Assembly (NCBI GenBank): GCA_010093515.1 | Contig: MU001699.1 | Location: 307,000-370,999, forward strand | Direction of reading: 5' to 3' | DNA length: 64,000 nt | Source of the DNA: Lineolata rhizophorae | Lineage: Eukaryota > Ascomycota > Dothideomycetes > Lineolatales > Lineolataceae | Shown: piece after piece, positions 11,185 to 22,671 of the stretch | Position numbering within the stretch: position 1 is the first letter of the stretch | How the letters are laid out: each line of letters opens with the position of its first letter | Notes under the pieces: generated by a model | What the model saw: the letters and a program-made list of their open reading frames with translations, nothing else | Databases searched by the model: none | Told to the model about the DNA's origin: nothing | Made by a program: the position numbers and the translations under genes

Positions 11185-14100
11185 TCAATCCTTCTTCCTG
11201 TGCCTAGTGCCAGTTTCGTCCAACAAGCCCCTCACCAACTCTCTCACTCCAGAATCCAATTTCACACCTAGCATTGTCACTTCAATATCGCCCAGAAGCT
11301 CTGCCGCCTCTTTGAGCGTCGGCAGAAGAACGGATCGGATCGTACCCACAAGTACGCCTCCACGCTGCTGGCACTGCGCGACCTGTGTGAGGACTCCAAT
11401 TGCCGGCTCAATAGCGCGCTTGCGCTCAAGTACTGTAGGGTCCGTTAGATTCCCTGGCGCGGACTCTGCGTCATAATCATTATCTGTGTTACCCTGGTGA
11501 GGGCGAGGATGGCCGCCGGATGCAGACGGCTGGGGGCTCCACATCGTGCTAAGAAGGGAAGAGCAGGCGGCGGCGTGTTCCACTCCAAGGGGTGAGCACT
11601 TCGGGTCTCCAAGCCAGCGCGGGTACTCGCGTGCGAGGGCGGTGTCGGCGCGAGATGGGTTTCCCGGCGTGAAGAGCAGCTTGATAAGATTCTTCAGCAA
11701 AGGCTCGAGGGTTTGTAGCCGACCGCGGCCGCGCTTACGGTAGCGACGAATGATATTGCTGGCAGTGGTACAGACGCGGAAATAGATCTCGCCGGCAATA
11801 TCCTTATTGTATGTGGCCGGGGAGTCGGCGTGCTGCATTGCCACCCAACGAAGAGCGGCAGCATCATTTGGAGCCTGCGCTCTCGTCAAGCACGTCAGGC
11901 TGGCGGCAAGCTCATCTATGCCAGTCTGGGATACTAGGAAGTCGATCTGGGCCGACTTAGCGGTCTGAATGAGGGTGTCGATGAAGTCGAGACCGTAGTT
12001 GAAAACCCGGATGTCTCCATTCCGCCCAAGCAACTCGGTCTTCTGGCGGAAAGCCACGCAAATGGCATCGCGAGCTGACAGTTTTTCAGCCCTGACTGTC
12101 TCGTCCGTCTCTTCCTTGTCCATTTTGTGAATCCCCTCTAATTTCGGAAGCACGACCTTCAGCACAAGGTTGCAGAGACTCATATCTTCTGCTTCCACTT
12201 CTTCGGCTAACAGATGTAAGACCTCAACCTGCGACCTGAACGGCAGCCTCTCAATAGTTTCCTGAAAAATTGGGCCCATGCTAATCTGATCTAGGCCGAA
12301 ATTTCCGCTTGCTAGGAAGCTAGACGAAAGTTTGACAAAGGCTTTTGCAGTCTCCGGCATGACCGCCCTGGCATGGAGCTTGTATATCGCAATAGCCGCG
12401 TCTTTTGCAGCTAGTTCATCACCGGCGTCGAGACTATTTAGCTGGACTTGCTTGGTCAGTGTCTTCACCATGTTGTCTAAACCCGGCAGCGAGACATGAG
12501 GCGGAATATCGGCGAGAGCTCCAAGGACCGCGACAAGCCACTTTCGAAATTTCGGTATCTCTTCAGCCTGACTCTCCATCTGGATGAAGTATGATAGCAT
12601 TTGAGCCCAAGGAACCCACATCTCTCCTTCATAACCCTCACTGAACAGCGCTCTGAAAACGCGCATGTAGAATTTCGTGAGGATTACGTTGGGGCGAAGA
12701 GACCATTGGTGCTTGTTTAGATATTCCTTAGCCATTTCACGCGCTCTTCCAATGAACTCAGTTGCGATGAGTGTCTGCTTTTCGTCACCATCAAGTTGGC
12801 CTCGGTTTTCAATAATCCCATTGTCAAAGATGGTGCAAGTGAGCTTGTCAATACGGAGTTTGTCATCATCCGTAGGTGATACCATCGCTCCAAAATGGTG
12901 TGCGATGTTGAAAATCCAACTTGGATCGGTCGTAATGCTTGCGTTGCGTTTCGGGTTGGACAAAAAACGGATCATAACGCTAATTTTTATGCCGAGCTTC
13001 TCGTCGTCAGATGAACATTTCGTCAGGTAAGTGGCGTAAGAATCGAGTATCGCCGTCTGATGTTGCGGCGCTACGGCCTGCAGCGGTACGGCAAGAAGGA
13101 ATTCTGGAGAAACGTCGATGTTCTCAGGCGTCGACGAAGGAGCAAATAGCTGGAAAGGAGATATAGAAGGAGTTGGTGGAGTGAATTCGCTCATCGCAAG
13201 TCCTGAAAGTCCATTTTGTAGTCTGCGGCCTAGCGCCCTTTGTATCTCTGTAGGTGATGTCCTACTCATAAATCAGTAATACAGCCAGCATATATTAGAA
13301 GGGCTAGATACTCACAGTACAAGTTCGGGGTACCGGCATATCATATTAACCACCGCTCCAGAAAATTTGCACTTTCCAACCACTTTCCCAAACACGCTCT
13401 CTGCCTCCGATCTCGTATCATCGCCTCCGAAATTCCAGGCTAACATACAGACTGCAAATGACAGATCCAACGCAGCGAAGTTTGCAGTATCACTTTCAGT
13501 TTTCTTCGCCTCTTCAAGGACGAAGGATAGCGCGCGCGAGTTTATGAAGGCTTGGAAGATGTTCGTCGGGCTGTGGAGTGACTCTGCAGCCGGTGGGAGC
13601 ACGGGAACAATGCTACGGGCAAGACGGGCGAGGAGACCCGTTAGGGAAAGAGACGTGTCTCTTTGCTCGTCCCAATCCTGCACACTGACGTCGGGAGTGC
13701 CAAGTGCCTGCAAAGAATTCTGGTACACATCGAAAAGCCTCTCCTTGATCTTATCGACCATAGCCACTTTTACCGTCGTCTGTGGAGGAAGAAACGCCGA
13801 AACTAGTGCCTGTAGGATAAATATATGGCCAGGAAGGTGCTTCGGGGCGCTCGGGGGTTTGCCAGTGACTTCGTCAACAGTTTCCTTCAAGATTGCGCTG
13901 TAGCGCCCTAAATCTCTGGAGTATTCCTCGAACATTTCCTCGACCAACTTTGTCGAGCATGATACTGGGAGAACATCCCCGAAGTTTCGAATAAGCTCAT
14001 GGTCTCTCAAAGGAGGTGACGTGGTGATGAGGGCACTCCATTCTTCCACGAATTGTTTAATTTTCCGGTTCCGGCCACAGGCTTTGAGAAGGGGTATGGC

Positions 14101-15633
14101 AACGTCGTCCAGAATGTTGGAATACGAGGACCTTTTGGACTGTCGGAGTCGTTTTGGTGAGCACGATAAGTGTCCGGAATCCAATGGTTCAGCCAAGCGC
14201 TTCAAGATCCGCTGTGCGAGCTCAGGATCGACGACCACGTCCGGATCCTGCGTCAATATCTCGCCGACGATCCCAGTGTAGTGGGATTGGTTTAGAGACT
14301 GCAGCAATACTCTCCTGTATGAAGGTGTTCCTAACCTCACGTTCCGCATCCTCAAAGTTTCTAGCATAATTTGTAGGCTCATAATATCAGGTTCGCTATC
14401 CTCGATATATTGCGCTTCCGGGGGGTATCCTGCAATCTCAGCAAGCGCCGTGAAGACCATCTCCACCCACGGCGCTTCCCGGATTTCTTCAACTTTCGTA
14501 GGCCGTGATGTCGCGCGAATTGCTAAGCTGAATAGGCATGCAAGGGCTAGGCAGCTAACCGATCCGGAGTATATGCGTTCCTTTAAGTCGATAAGGGCGC
14601 TTTTAAGGCTCACGAGGACGGCATCACGAGCTGTCTCGTCGAAGAATTTTATACGGAGTGGAAGGAAGAAGTGGCGACCAATGAGCTCCTCAAGCTTCTC
14701 AACAATTGCTCGCTCTGGAATGTTCGATATACACCAAGATGGTTGAGGGACCCCAACATCTCTGTACAAAATGGCCATAATTTTAGTCGCTGGTGCGAGG
14801 CAGTGACGAGCGAACTGAGCGAAAGATAGTTGCGACGTCGTGTTGTCCGCTTCCGCGTGCCGCATTTCCCAGATTGCCAGTGATGGTTCCAAGACGCGCA
14901 TTCCACACTGATCGAAGAAATCCCATTGAAAAAGCAATATGGATTCGATGATATCAAGAGCGTAGCCCAAAATTCTTGCGGCTCTCTGTCCGGAAGTCCG
15001 TAGGCCAGAGCGCATAGTTTGCATCGCAAAAGTGGAAGAGACGTTGGCCGAATCAGTAGTCGCTCCTGCTAGTGCTGTCTCGAGTGTCATGGAGAGTGCT
15101 AAAAACACCATCGCAGATTCTGCTGGCAAGCGAAAATCCTGTGTCGGGCCATCTGGAGAATACTTCCGCTTCCTTGACTCTTCGTTGTTGCCATTCACAA
15201 CTGGATGGGAGATTTGTAGGCGTGCGGAGCAAATTTCCATCAACGTGGTCTCTACAACGCTCATGAAGTTCTTGATTCGAAGAGTCTTCGCAGCGTTTAT
15301 TAGCGGAGTGGAAATGATACACCACTTGATGAGCTTCCACGCCGTGACGTTGTGGCGCGCAGCTTTGCCGTCCTTCTCGTGAAACATTTTGCTGATAAGA
15401 AACCTGAGAATATATTCCGTGTTGAACTGGAGTTTAACATCCGCAAACAGTTCCGGCTCCAAGAAATAATCGCGCTCTAGCCATGTAGAGGGAACACCGA
15501 GGATCCGGATTGCGTCGGTTAACATGTCATCCAGCTCAGGAAGATTGCTCATGGCCTTGAGTTCTTCCATGGCGGAAGGTGGTGGCGGCTTTGGTGGTTG
15601 CGGTGATATTACACTTGTCCAGACGTCGGCCAT
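11185..15633 (-). CDS. URB2: Urb2/Npa2-like nucleolar pre-60S processing protein
   Basis: Exons are 15633..13316 and 13261..11185. The first exon would stop at once if unspliced, because the donor GTGAGT contains its TGA, and a 54-bp intron ending in TAG restores the frame. The product is about 1464 aa. It is alpha-helical throughout with no catalytic motif. The N-terminal half has the pattern of fungal Urb2: YILRFLISKMFHEKDGKAAR followed by AWKLIKWCIISTPLINAAKT. Urb2/Npa2 is required for early 27S pre-rRNA processing and 60S biogenesis in the nucleolus. I rest the name on overall length, helical repeats and this N-terminal segment, so a different large HEAT-like nucleolar protein is possible. 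It is divergent from MIC10, and its neighbourhood holds several other RNA-processing genes. Confidence 0.65.
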
Positions 15634-16236
15634 GGACCTCTCTGCAGCGCTTTCTCAAGGGTAGATGTGTTAGAATTTGGCGAGCGTCCCTCAAAAATTT
15701 GGCGTCGCAAAACTAGTTGATAAGTGTAGGTAGGTATGCTGTGGAAGAACACGATTTTTCAAGGTGCGGGGGGCTTTGTATAGTCCGGTTGTGTGTGTCC
15801 AATATGCAAATGATGAAGCGTAAAAGGGACGCGGTATAGCAGAAGTAGGGAAGATGAGGAGGATGAGAGAAGGCGAGAAGCGCGTTTATCTAGAGATGGC
15901 TTCATGAGGAACGTGCAAATAAGCGAGCACAACATGTGAATCTATTATTCTAAGGTCTCAATAAGATAAGCGAGTGTGAAGCGGTATGGAAGCTGGCTAT
16001 AAGATTGAGGAAGTCGCTGTTGCTCGGTTTGAAAAAAGTCTGAAGCTCGGGCCACCTTGCGTGCCAAGCCGCGCCTTGGCAGCCTTACCTCTCGCAGAGG
16101 TCGGGAGCGCCAGGGCAAGTCCGCAGTCTCGAAAAGCTCACCACCACGCGACACCACCGCCCACATCACCACATCTAGCCCTCTTATAGGGTGTTGAGGC
16201 GTCGCGTTTCCCGGGTGCATTGCTATTTTTTGCGCA
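15634..16236. promoter_or_regulatory. Shared upstream region of URB2 and MIC10
   Basis: 600 bp between divergent starts. Near the URB2 side there is an A-tract/T-tract element (CAAAAATTTGG at about 15692-15702) resembling the RRPE element found before ribosome-biogenesis genes. This is suggestive only. Open frames in this stretch are antisense or leader sequence. Confidence 0.35.
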
Positions 16237-16789
16237 ATGTCTGATACTCCATCCTCTACGGCGCCGTCGACGCCGGCGACGCAGCCGACCAGCCGGCCTA
16301 TGAGCGAAGCTCTGCTCAACGAGAAGGTGCGCATCCATTTCTCCCATTGGCGACCACGAGTGATTCCAATGGGCCCAAATAGCTCTACGATAGTTTCAAT
16401 GAAGCCCTCAACTGCGAGAGAGGGAGCTCCCATAGTCCTATGGCTCGCGGTTCATGCAATCTACCGACTGCACAACAGGCTAACCTCTCTATTTTATCTA
16501 CACTTATAGTGGGACCGCTGCCTCTCGAACTTGGTCGTTAAATCTGGCCTCGGCCTTGGCTTTGGCGTCGTCTTTTCGCTCCTGTTGTTCAAGCGTCGGC
16601 CCTGGCCCGCCATCCTCGGCACAGGATTTGGCGCTGGCCGCGCCTGGGAAGAATGTGATAACGTCAGTATAAGATGATCTTAGGCACTCGCAAGATGTCC
16701 CATAACTTTGGCTGACACATATACCTTTGCAGTCTTTCAAGCGTGCAGCGGGTCCGTCACAAGAAGGCTTGAGGGTGGTGAGGTCTTGA
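16237..16789 (+). CDS. MIC10: MICOS complex subunit Mic10
   Basis: Three exons: 16237..16326, 16510..16662 and 16733..16789, encoding 99 aa. Mic10 (DUF543) is a core subunit of the mitochondrial contact site and cristae organising system. It forms hairpins in the inner membrane that bend cristae junctions. Two transmembrane segments each carry the family glycine motif: SGLGLGFGVVFSVLLF (about 42-57) and AILGTGFGAGRAW (about 64-76), separated by the positive loop KRR. The segment starts with the conserved WDRCLSNLVVK. The last exon gives SFKRAAGPSQ and a short basic end. The N-terminal 30 residues are Ser/Thr/Pro-rich and encoded by exon 1. The open frame antisense to exons 2-3 is a shadow. 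Confidence 0.93.
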
Positions 16790-17755
16790 ATCGATGATGC
16801 GAGAGTATACAAGGCCACTATACGCGGAGATTTGATTGTGGATGGAGGGGACGAAATAGCGCTAGAGTGTGTTGGTTGAGTTGACCCCGGACAAGAAGCG
16901 GCTGTAAAGTATGTTTGCGGGATCCATAGAGCTTGAGCGAATGCCATTGTACATTTCTTGGCCCTCTTGTTGCATGTTCAACACGTCCCAGTACTGTGCA
17001 ACTCCAATGACTCAAGGAGAATTTGTTCTGCCAACTCTAGCACTTCTGCCTCCGGCTTTAACTTAGCTCCTAGCGCCGCTCACCTCCGTGTCAATTCGAA
17101 GTTTAGAGGCGGGACTCATTCTAAGCAAGTACCGCGGGTTTTCGTAGCCCAGAAAAGAATCTGTTTTGTTTAGTGGGGGCATTTGTACCCACTTAATGGG
17201 TGCCTAGGTATGCGCAGGAAATGATCGATTAATTATAGAAGTCAGATAGTAGGTAGCGGTTGTTCTGATCCTGAATAGAGTCCCAAGGCTCTTCAAAGCT
17301 TGGTATTTCAAGTAGATGGCCCCGAAGTAAAGTGATAAGTACAATACGCCTGAGTCTTTGTTGTAGGTTTAACCTCTAATACAATATATCTGTGGTAGTG
17401 GAATCAAACATGTTCCAGGTAGTCAAGTGTATAATACTCACTTAATCGTGCGAGTGCACTTTAACTATTTATTCTTATCGCCTCATTACGATTGTGTCCA
17501 GCTCGAGACTCTCCAAGTGTATAGACCAACAGAAGAAACACGCTATAGCTGTACGCAATGTTGATGATACACAAGAGCCAAGAGAACTATGCCCTCTACA
17601 GCACCAACGTAGCCCCGGCGAAGAACCTCCAGCAAATCCAACCACAATGCAATTACCCAACCACAGCGCTCCCGTGTACACCACATCCGATTACAAGAGT
17701 ATTATTATACCACCCAGCCCATATTCCAGCCACGATATCAGAAAATGCTATCCCC
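16790..17755. other. Intergenic region between MIC10 and the WD40 gene
   Basis: Convergent 3' ends. It holds one weak two-exon candidate on the minus strand (listed separately). From 17200 to 17480 it is AT-rich with no structure I can name. Confidence 0.4.
16862..17182 (-). CDS. Possible small two-exon gene, unknown (76 aa)
   Basis: Candidate exons are 17182..17084 and 16993..16862, with donor GTGAGC, acceptor TTGCACAG, a 90-bp intron and phase 0. The product would run MPPLNKTDSFLGYENPRYL, then KLRIDTE joined to YWDVLNMQQEGQEMYN. No family is recognised. The branch site is poor and other frames of the same stretch also look coding-like. This could be a small gene, a remnant or chance. Confidence 0.25.
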
Positions 17756-20700
17756 TCAAGCAGCCATCCCACACTTCGAACACACCAACTGGTGCCCCAC
17801 CCCTTTGACCATCCTCGCCTTAAACTCCCCACTCCCACAACTGCCACACTTAACCTCCATAGCCTCCTCGCCCGGCTTACCCCTCCCCCTCCTCCCACCA
17901 CTCGCGCCGCTCGCCCCATCTTCCTCCGCGCCCATGCTGTCGCCCTCAACCTCGCTGCTCAGCGCGCTCACTACGCTCGGCTTCTTGTCCAGCCTGGGCT
18001 CGGCCTCGGCGTCGACACCCAGGAGCCCGCTCGACCGTGACCGCGACCGCGACGAGCGCCGCCAGTCGAACGGCTCGCGCCAAGCCCCCTTCGCCCACGT
18101 CATGTAGCTCTGGCCGCCGTTGGCGATCATGAGGGGGTTGTCCGGGTTGCTGCGGGCGGCAACGGCGGCGGCGGTGGCACGTCCGGCTGCGCTCTTGCTT
18201 GGCGAAGAGATTGTTGCATCCGCTTTACGCGCCGACTCTGTTGATGGCTTATGTGCGCTGCTCGGAGGGCTAGAGGGCTCCGTAGCCGAGCCTAACTGCG
18301 GTGTGTTCGCTGCCGTAGTAGCTGTCCCCGTCGTGGTGGATCCCGCGGCAGGTCCGGCGCTGACAGCCGTACCGGAGATGGTGCCGATGGCACCGCTTCC
18401 GCTCTTAGCCGTTGGAGGCGGCATCCCAGCGGAGCCAGTGATGGAGTTGATCCGCGTAGCTGCCTTGCTCCCTTCCGAAGCGACGCTCAGCTGCCCGATG
18501 CTCTTCCGAGGCGACACCGACCTGGTGCCACCCTTGCCCCTGGCCACGGCAGCCGCGCTCGCTGGGCTGCCCGGCGCCCAGTCGAAACTCCCCGCGCTCG
18601 CGATGCCTTGCCTCCATGATAGTATGCGATCTTGCGGCGGCTGGGTGCTCGTGGTTCCAACAGAATCCGTGCGAGATCTGCCGGAGCGCACGCTCGTCGA
18701 CTTGATTGAGTTCGTGCGCCCAGCTAGTAGTGACCGGTGATGACCTTGCCCGAAGCGCGCCGAGTCCCAGACATCCGCAGCAGAGCCCCGTTTGGGAAAC
18801 GCGCAGTCCTGGCGAAACGCTTTGATGATGCCGGCGCTGTCTGCCGTGACGAGAATGTGGCCGTCGGGATGTGCTGAGCGCGCAACGTAGTGCGGCGGCG
18901 GTGAGGCGCGCTTGAACGTTGTCGACTCGGCCGGTGTAGCTTGCGCGCTCTCGAAACCTGAAGTACCAACTTCCTCGGGTGCAGCCTTAGAAGAGACGAC
19001 AGACTCGGCGCGGCTAAGCAATGTGACGGGCGGCGGATTGCACAAGTCGAAGATCGGGTCTTCAGACGTGCTGAGGAGCTGACGCGTTTGTGTCGGTGCA
19101 AGAATAGCAGCCGTCAGCGGACCTTTGTGCGCTTCGAACATCTCCACAGGCTGTTGGCCACGCTTGTCAGCGCCCTCCGGTGGGCCTGTTGACCAAAGGA
19201 ATGTCTGACCGTCCTCGGAACTCGAGATAACGTAGCGGGCATCGTCGCTGAAACTGGCTCGGATCTGACTCTGGTTGTTTTCGTGGCCACGAAACTTGAT
19301 TTCAAGGCTCTTGTCGCGCATATTGTACAGTCGGATGCGCGAGTCCATACTGGATATCAGCAATTTGACGTCGCCGTTGGTGCTGTTGGGCGGGTAGTTC
19401 ATAGCCTGTATGCCAGTAATCCTGCTTCCACGTGCGTTTTTGCCTTGGCGCGATCGTACGTGGATTTGTGTCTGATATTTTAGACCTTCGGTGTCGTAAA
19501 ACATGCAGAGGCCTCCCATTGTGCCGGCAATCGCGGTTTTCCCATCAGGTGTGAATGATACTGCAGTGATAGACTCGGGCAATTGATTCCAAAATGCGAC
19601 GCTCTTGTCTGGAATGCTCCATAGGCGTAGTTTATAGTCAAAGGATCCTGCGAGAAAGAACCGATCGTCCCTTGGGTGGAACTGAATTGACGGCACGAAC
19701 TCGCTGTGCTTGAACGTACACAAGCATTCCGGCCTGCTGACGTGCCACAGCCTTACAGTCTTATCCAACGAAGACGATAGAAGGAAATTATTCTACAGCA
19801 TTGATTAGCATATCTCGACGGAGAACCACAGCCAAGCACTGTTCCCGCAACATACCTTGCTCCAACTGAGATCCAGGATCTTCCCTTCGTGACCCTCGTA
19901 CACTCTGAAAGTCTTCTTCTGGAACACCGGCGCCTTCAACCTCAGTCCTCTGCCCTCCGAAAGTCCGGTCTCCGCTTCCTCTGCCTTTTCATGCGCACGT
20001 CTCTCTTGTGGTGAAGAAATCACCGCCCATACCCTCACCAGCTTGTCTTGCCCACCCGCGGCAAGATACTTCCCGTCCTTGCTAAACTCCATAGCCCATA
20101 TCTGGTCACTCCCGCCTGTACGATAGAGGCCCGGGGACGGCATCGTAGACCCTGTCACCGACGGAGCACCAACTTCCACCGTCGACGACCGCTTCGACGT
20201 CGTGCCGCCCACGCTCGTGCGCGCTGACACAGAACCGCTACCTCTCAGCTCCTGCGCCGGAAACAAGCGGTCAAAATCGCGCTTTTTCTTGAAGCGCGCG
20301 CGCACCTTGATGTACTCGGGCGGCTGCGGGTGGCGTGGGGAGAAGCCCATGTTATCGACAATGGGCTGGGAGAAGAGCGCGGCATCGATACCGTCAGGGC
20401 GGGACTCGCTATACTCGGAAGCGGCCTCATTGGCGAGGCTGCTAGCATTAAAGAAGCCCGAGCCGCCGTTGATAGAGGCGTTGCCGGCATGTCCAGGAAC
20501 TCCAAACGTCGCGGCTTTTTTCTTGTTTCCGCCGATGAAGCGGCTGAGGAACGAGACGCCTTTTCTGTTCGCGGACAGGAAGTGGGGGTGGGTGGTATTC
20601 AGTCAGCACTCTAATCTCCGGCATGTGGAGGAGGGGCACGATAGGGATTGAGGCAACCAGCCTTGAGGCCTTACAACTTTCGGATCGCAGGGGAAGCTCT

Positions 20701-21091
20701 CTGGTGAGAAGGACTACTTGCAGACATTCTCTCAAGCGTATCCATCTTGAGGACTGTTTGAACACATTTGTGTGGGAATGTAGAATAAAAGTATGCACTC
20801 ACTTCTTTTCCTTGGCAGTCGTACTGCTCAGTGCGGTCTCGCTGCGCATTGGCGGCTCCAGCGGAAGCTTCGGATCGCTCATTCCACCAACAGGCGAATC
20901 CACTATCTTCCCAATTGTGTTGTCCGTGCTAGAACGTTGCACTGGCATAGTCGCATTTTCTGTCTGGGACCGTTCGAACATATTCTATTTATTTTGACGC
21001 ACATTAGCTTTATTCAATTGTTGAAGTCGCCAAGAACTGCACGTAGCCTTTATCTAACCCGCAGCGGATTTCTACGTACCTGTTGTGACAT
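17756..21091 (-). CDS. WDR44-like WD40 repeat protein
   Basis: Four exons: 21091..21080 (12 bp, MSQQ), 20984..20803, 20564..19856, 19792..17756. All phases agree and the product is about 979 aa. The joins restore family motifs: KEKKKGVSFLSRFIGGNKKK across exons 2-3 and LSWSKNNFLLSSSLDKTVRL across exons 3-4. WD40 blades run from about residue 170 to 610 (WAMEFSKDGKYLAAGGQDKL, SIQFHPRDDRFFLAGSFD, AVSFTPDGKTAIAGT). Then comes a long Ser/Thr/Ala-rich, probably disordered region. The end has two CxxC pairs (CGSCGSG and CSKCGMAA), a likely zinc ribbon. Animal WDR44 binds Rab11, but a trafficking role here is inference. The 12-bp coding first exon is unusual and supported by GTACGT and AAATAG splice sites. 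Confidence 0.8.
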
Positions 21092-22671
21092 GGTGTCTTC
21101 CGATTCCCTGCTGTGCGGGCTCTTCACATTGTTCTGGTTTTCGCGCACGCTATCCAGTCCAGAGTGCGACACGGACGACTGCGTTGACTGCGGCCGCTCT
21201 GACTCAGTTCGCTGCCACGGTTTTGGCGTTCCTGTCCCAGATATTTAGAACCAGTATCTCACGCCCAGTATCTTAAATAGTCTCTTTCTCCATCCACCGC
21301 ATGCCTACGCCGGTGTGGTCTTCGGGTATGCGGACAAGGTGTCTACACCAGTATTGAACGTACCATCTCTATCCTCACTGTTTGTCTCGTCTCTACTAGC
21401 ATTGTCCGCCATACCCTCCCGTACATCGTCTTTGTCCTTTCGCCAATTCTTCAACGACTCCGGGCTCAACGGCGCCGAATCCCTGCTTGTCGGGTCCGTA
21501 ACCCGGATCTTGGGGACCAGTTCAACCATGTCGGCAATTGAGAATGGTCTCGCGGCAGATCCGACCGCTCGCATTCATGGTTCTTGGGCAAAGGAAGAGT
21601 GAGTCGGCCGCGATAAAAGCGATAACGAGACGGCGTGATCAGCGCATAGACAATCGCACGACAATGGAGGCGAGGTGGCAATACGAAGGGAAAACTGCGT
21701 CGAACGCGTCGCGGTAGCTCGGTGCGTCGCCTCGAAGGGTGCAGGCAGTGTCTTCAACTGCAGCGAGGACGCCCGATCTCATCAGCTCCTTTTTCGCGTT
21801 GTTCCCTCCCACAGGGTTGTTGATCCGGCAAGTGGGGTAGTCAAGAGGGAAGAAAAGGTTGCGCAGCAGGGGAAAGGAAGCGGAGCTAAGTCGCAGTAGG
21901 TGCCTTAATTCCTGGGAGGGTCCGCGCACCACCAAGATCAGCCCTATCAAGGGGCCACCCCCTATGGTAGAACGTGTGAAACTCCCTAGGGCCACAAACG
22001 GTTGTCGTAGGGGCTACGAGTGAGCAAAACGGGAGAAGCTGGCATATAGAAAATTGAGGAGTTCATTATACTTGGTAATTGGATAGGGGTTTGAGGGGCT
22101 AAATCTTCTAATCCGATATGCGATCGCCTGTAGGACAAGCTAGGTGGAGGGGAAACTGGGCGTTGGGGTGGCCGCGCTAAAAAACGTCATGGTTGCCTAG
22201 GCAAGCTCGCGTCGCGCCTTGTCGCGTTCTACCTCCCGTTCGTCTCAGGTGGGCGCAAAACACATAACGCGTCGGACCGTGACGATAACTGGACGCTCAC
22301 CTTCACGAACTGTAGATATTCTTAGACTGAATTTCCCACATCTCTCATTATCCTACTTCAATCCTGTGGCCCTCCCGCGTCCTAGTTTAAAAGTACCTTG
22401 ACCATTGTCCTTCCCCTGCGAACGCCGGTCGAACTCTCTGAGCTGAGATATCAGAACCCCAAGAACAAAACAAAAAGGCCGTACAAAAAAGGGTCCAAGA
22501 CCTCCGCCTTGGGAGACCACCCATCCATCATGCCATGCCGGGTCTCTAGAATGCAGAAAAGGAAGACACGCAAAGGAACACCCTTCATCTAAGACTAAGA
22601 GTACAGTATACCAGCAACAGTAACAAATATGCCATGTTCATGAAAAGTGAAATGAACAGCCCGCGCGATGT
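21092..22671. other. Region upstream of the WD40 gene and downstream of RNR2
   Basis: 1.6 kb. It holds the WD40 promoter and the RNR2 3' flank. One minus-strand open frame (21305-21574) is listed separately as a weak candidate. Another at 21639-21995 has no start context or family motif. No RNA or repeat is seen. Confidence 0.4.
21305..21574 (-). CDS. Weak candidate small ORF (89 aa), unknown
   Basis: ATG at 21574 directly follows an in-frame TGA. The product is acidic and polar, with segments such as LVPKIRVTDPTSRDSAPLSP and ESLKNWRKDKDDVREGM. Codon choice looks coding-like, but I recognise no family. It lies 200 bp upstream of the WD40 gene on the same strand, so it could be part of that gene's 5' leader. 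Confidence 0.2.
   Translation of the reverse strand: MRAVGSAARPFSIADMVELVPKIRVTDPTSRDSAPLSPESLKNWRKDKDDVREGMADNASRDETNSEDRDGTFNTGVDTLSAYPKTTPA

Noticed and set aside
16504-16947. 147-codon minus-strand open frame
   Set aside because: It is the antisense shadow of MIC10 exons 2-3.
21639-21995. 118-codon minus-strand frame
   Set aside because: No start context, no consistent splice to the downstream frame and no recognisable motif.
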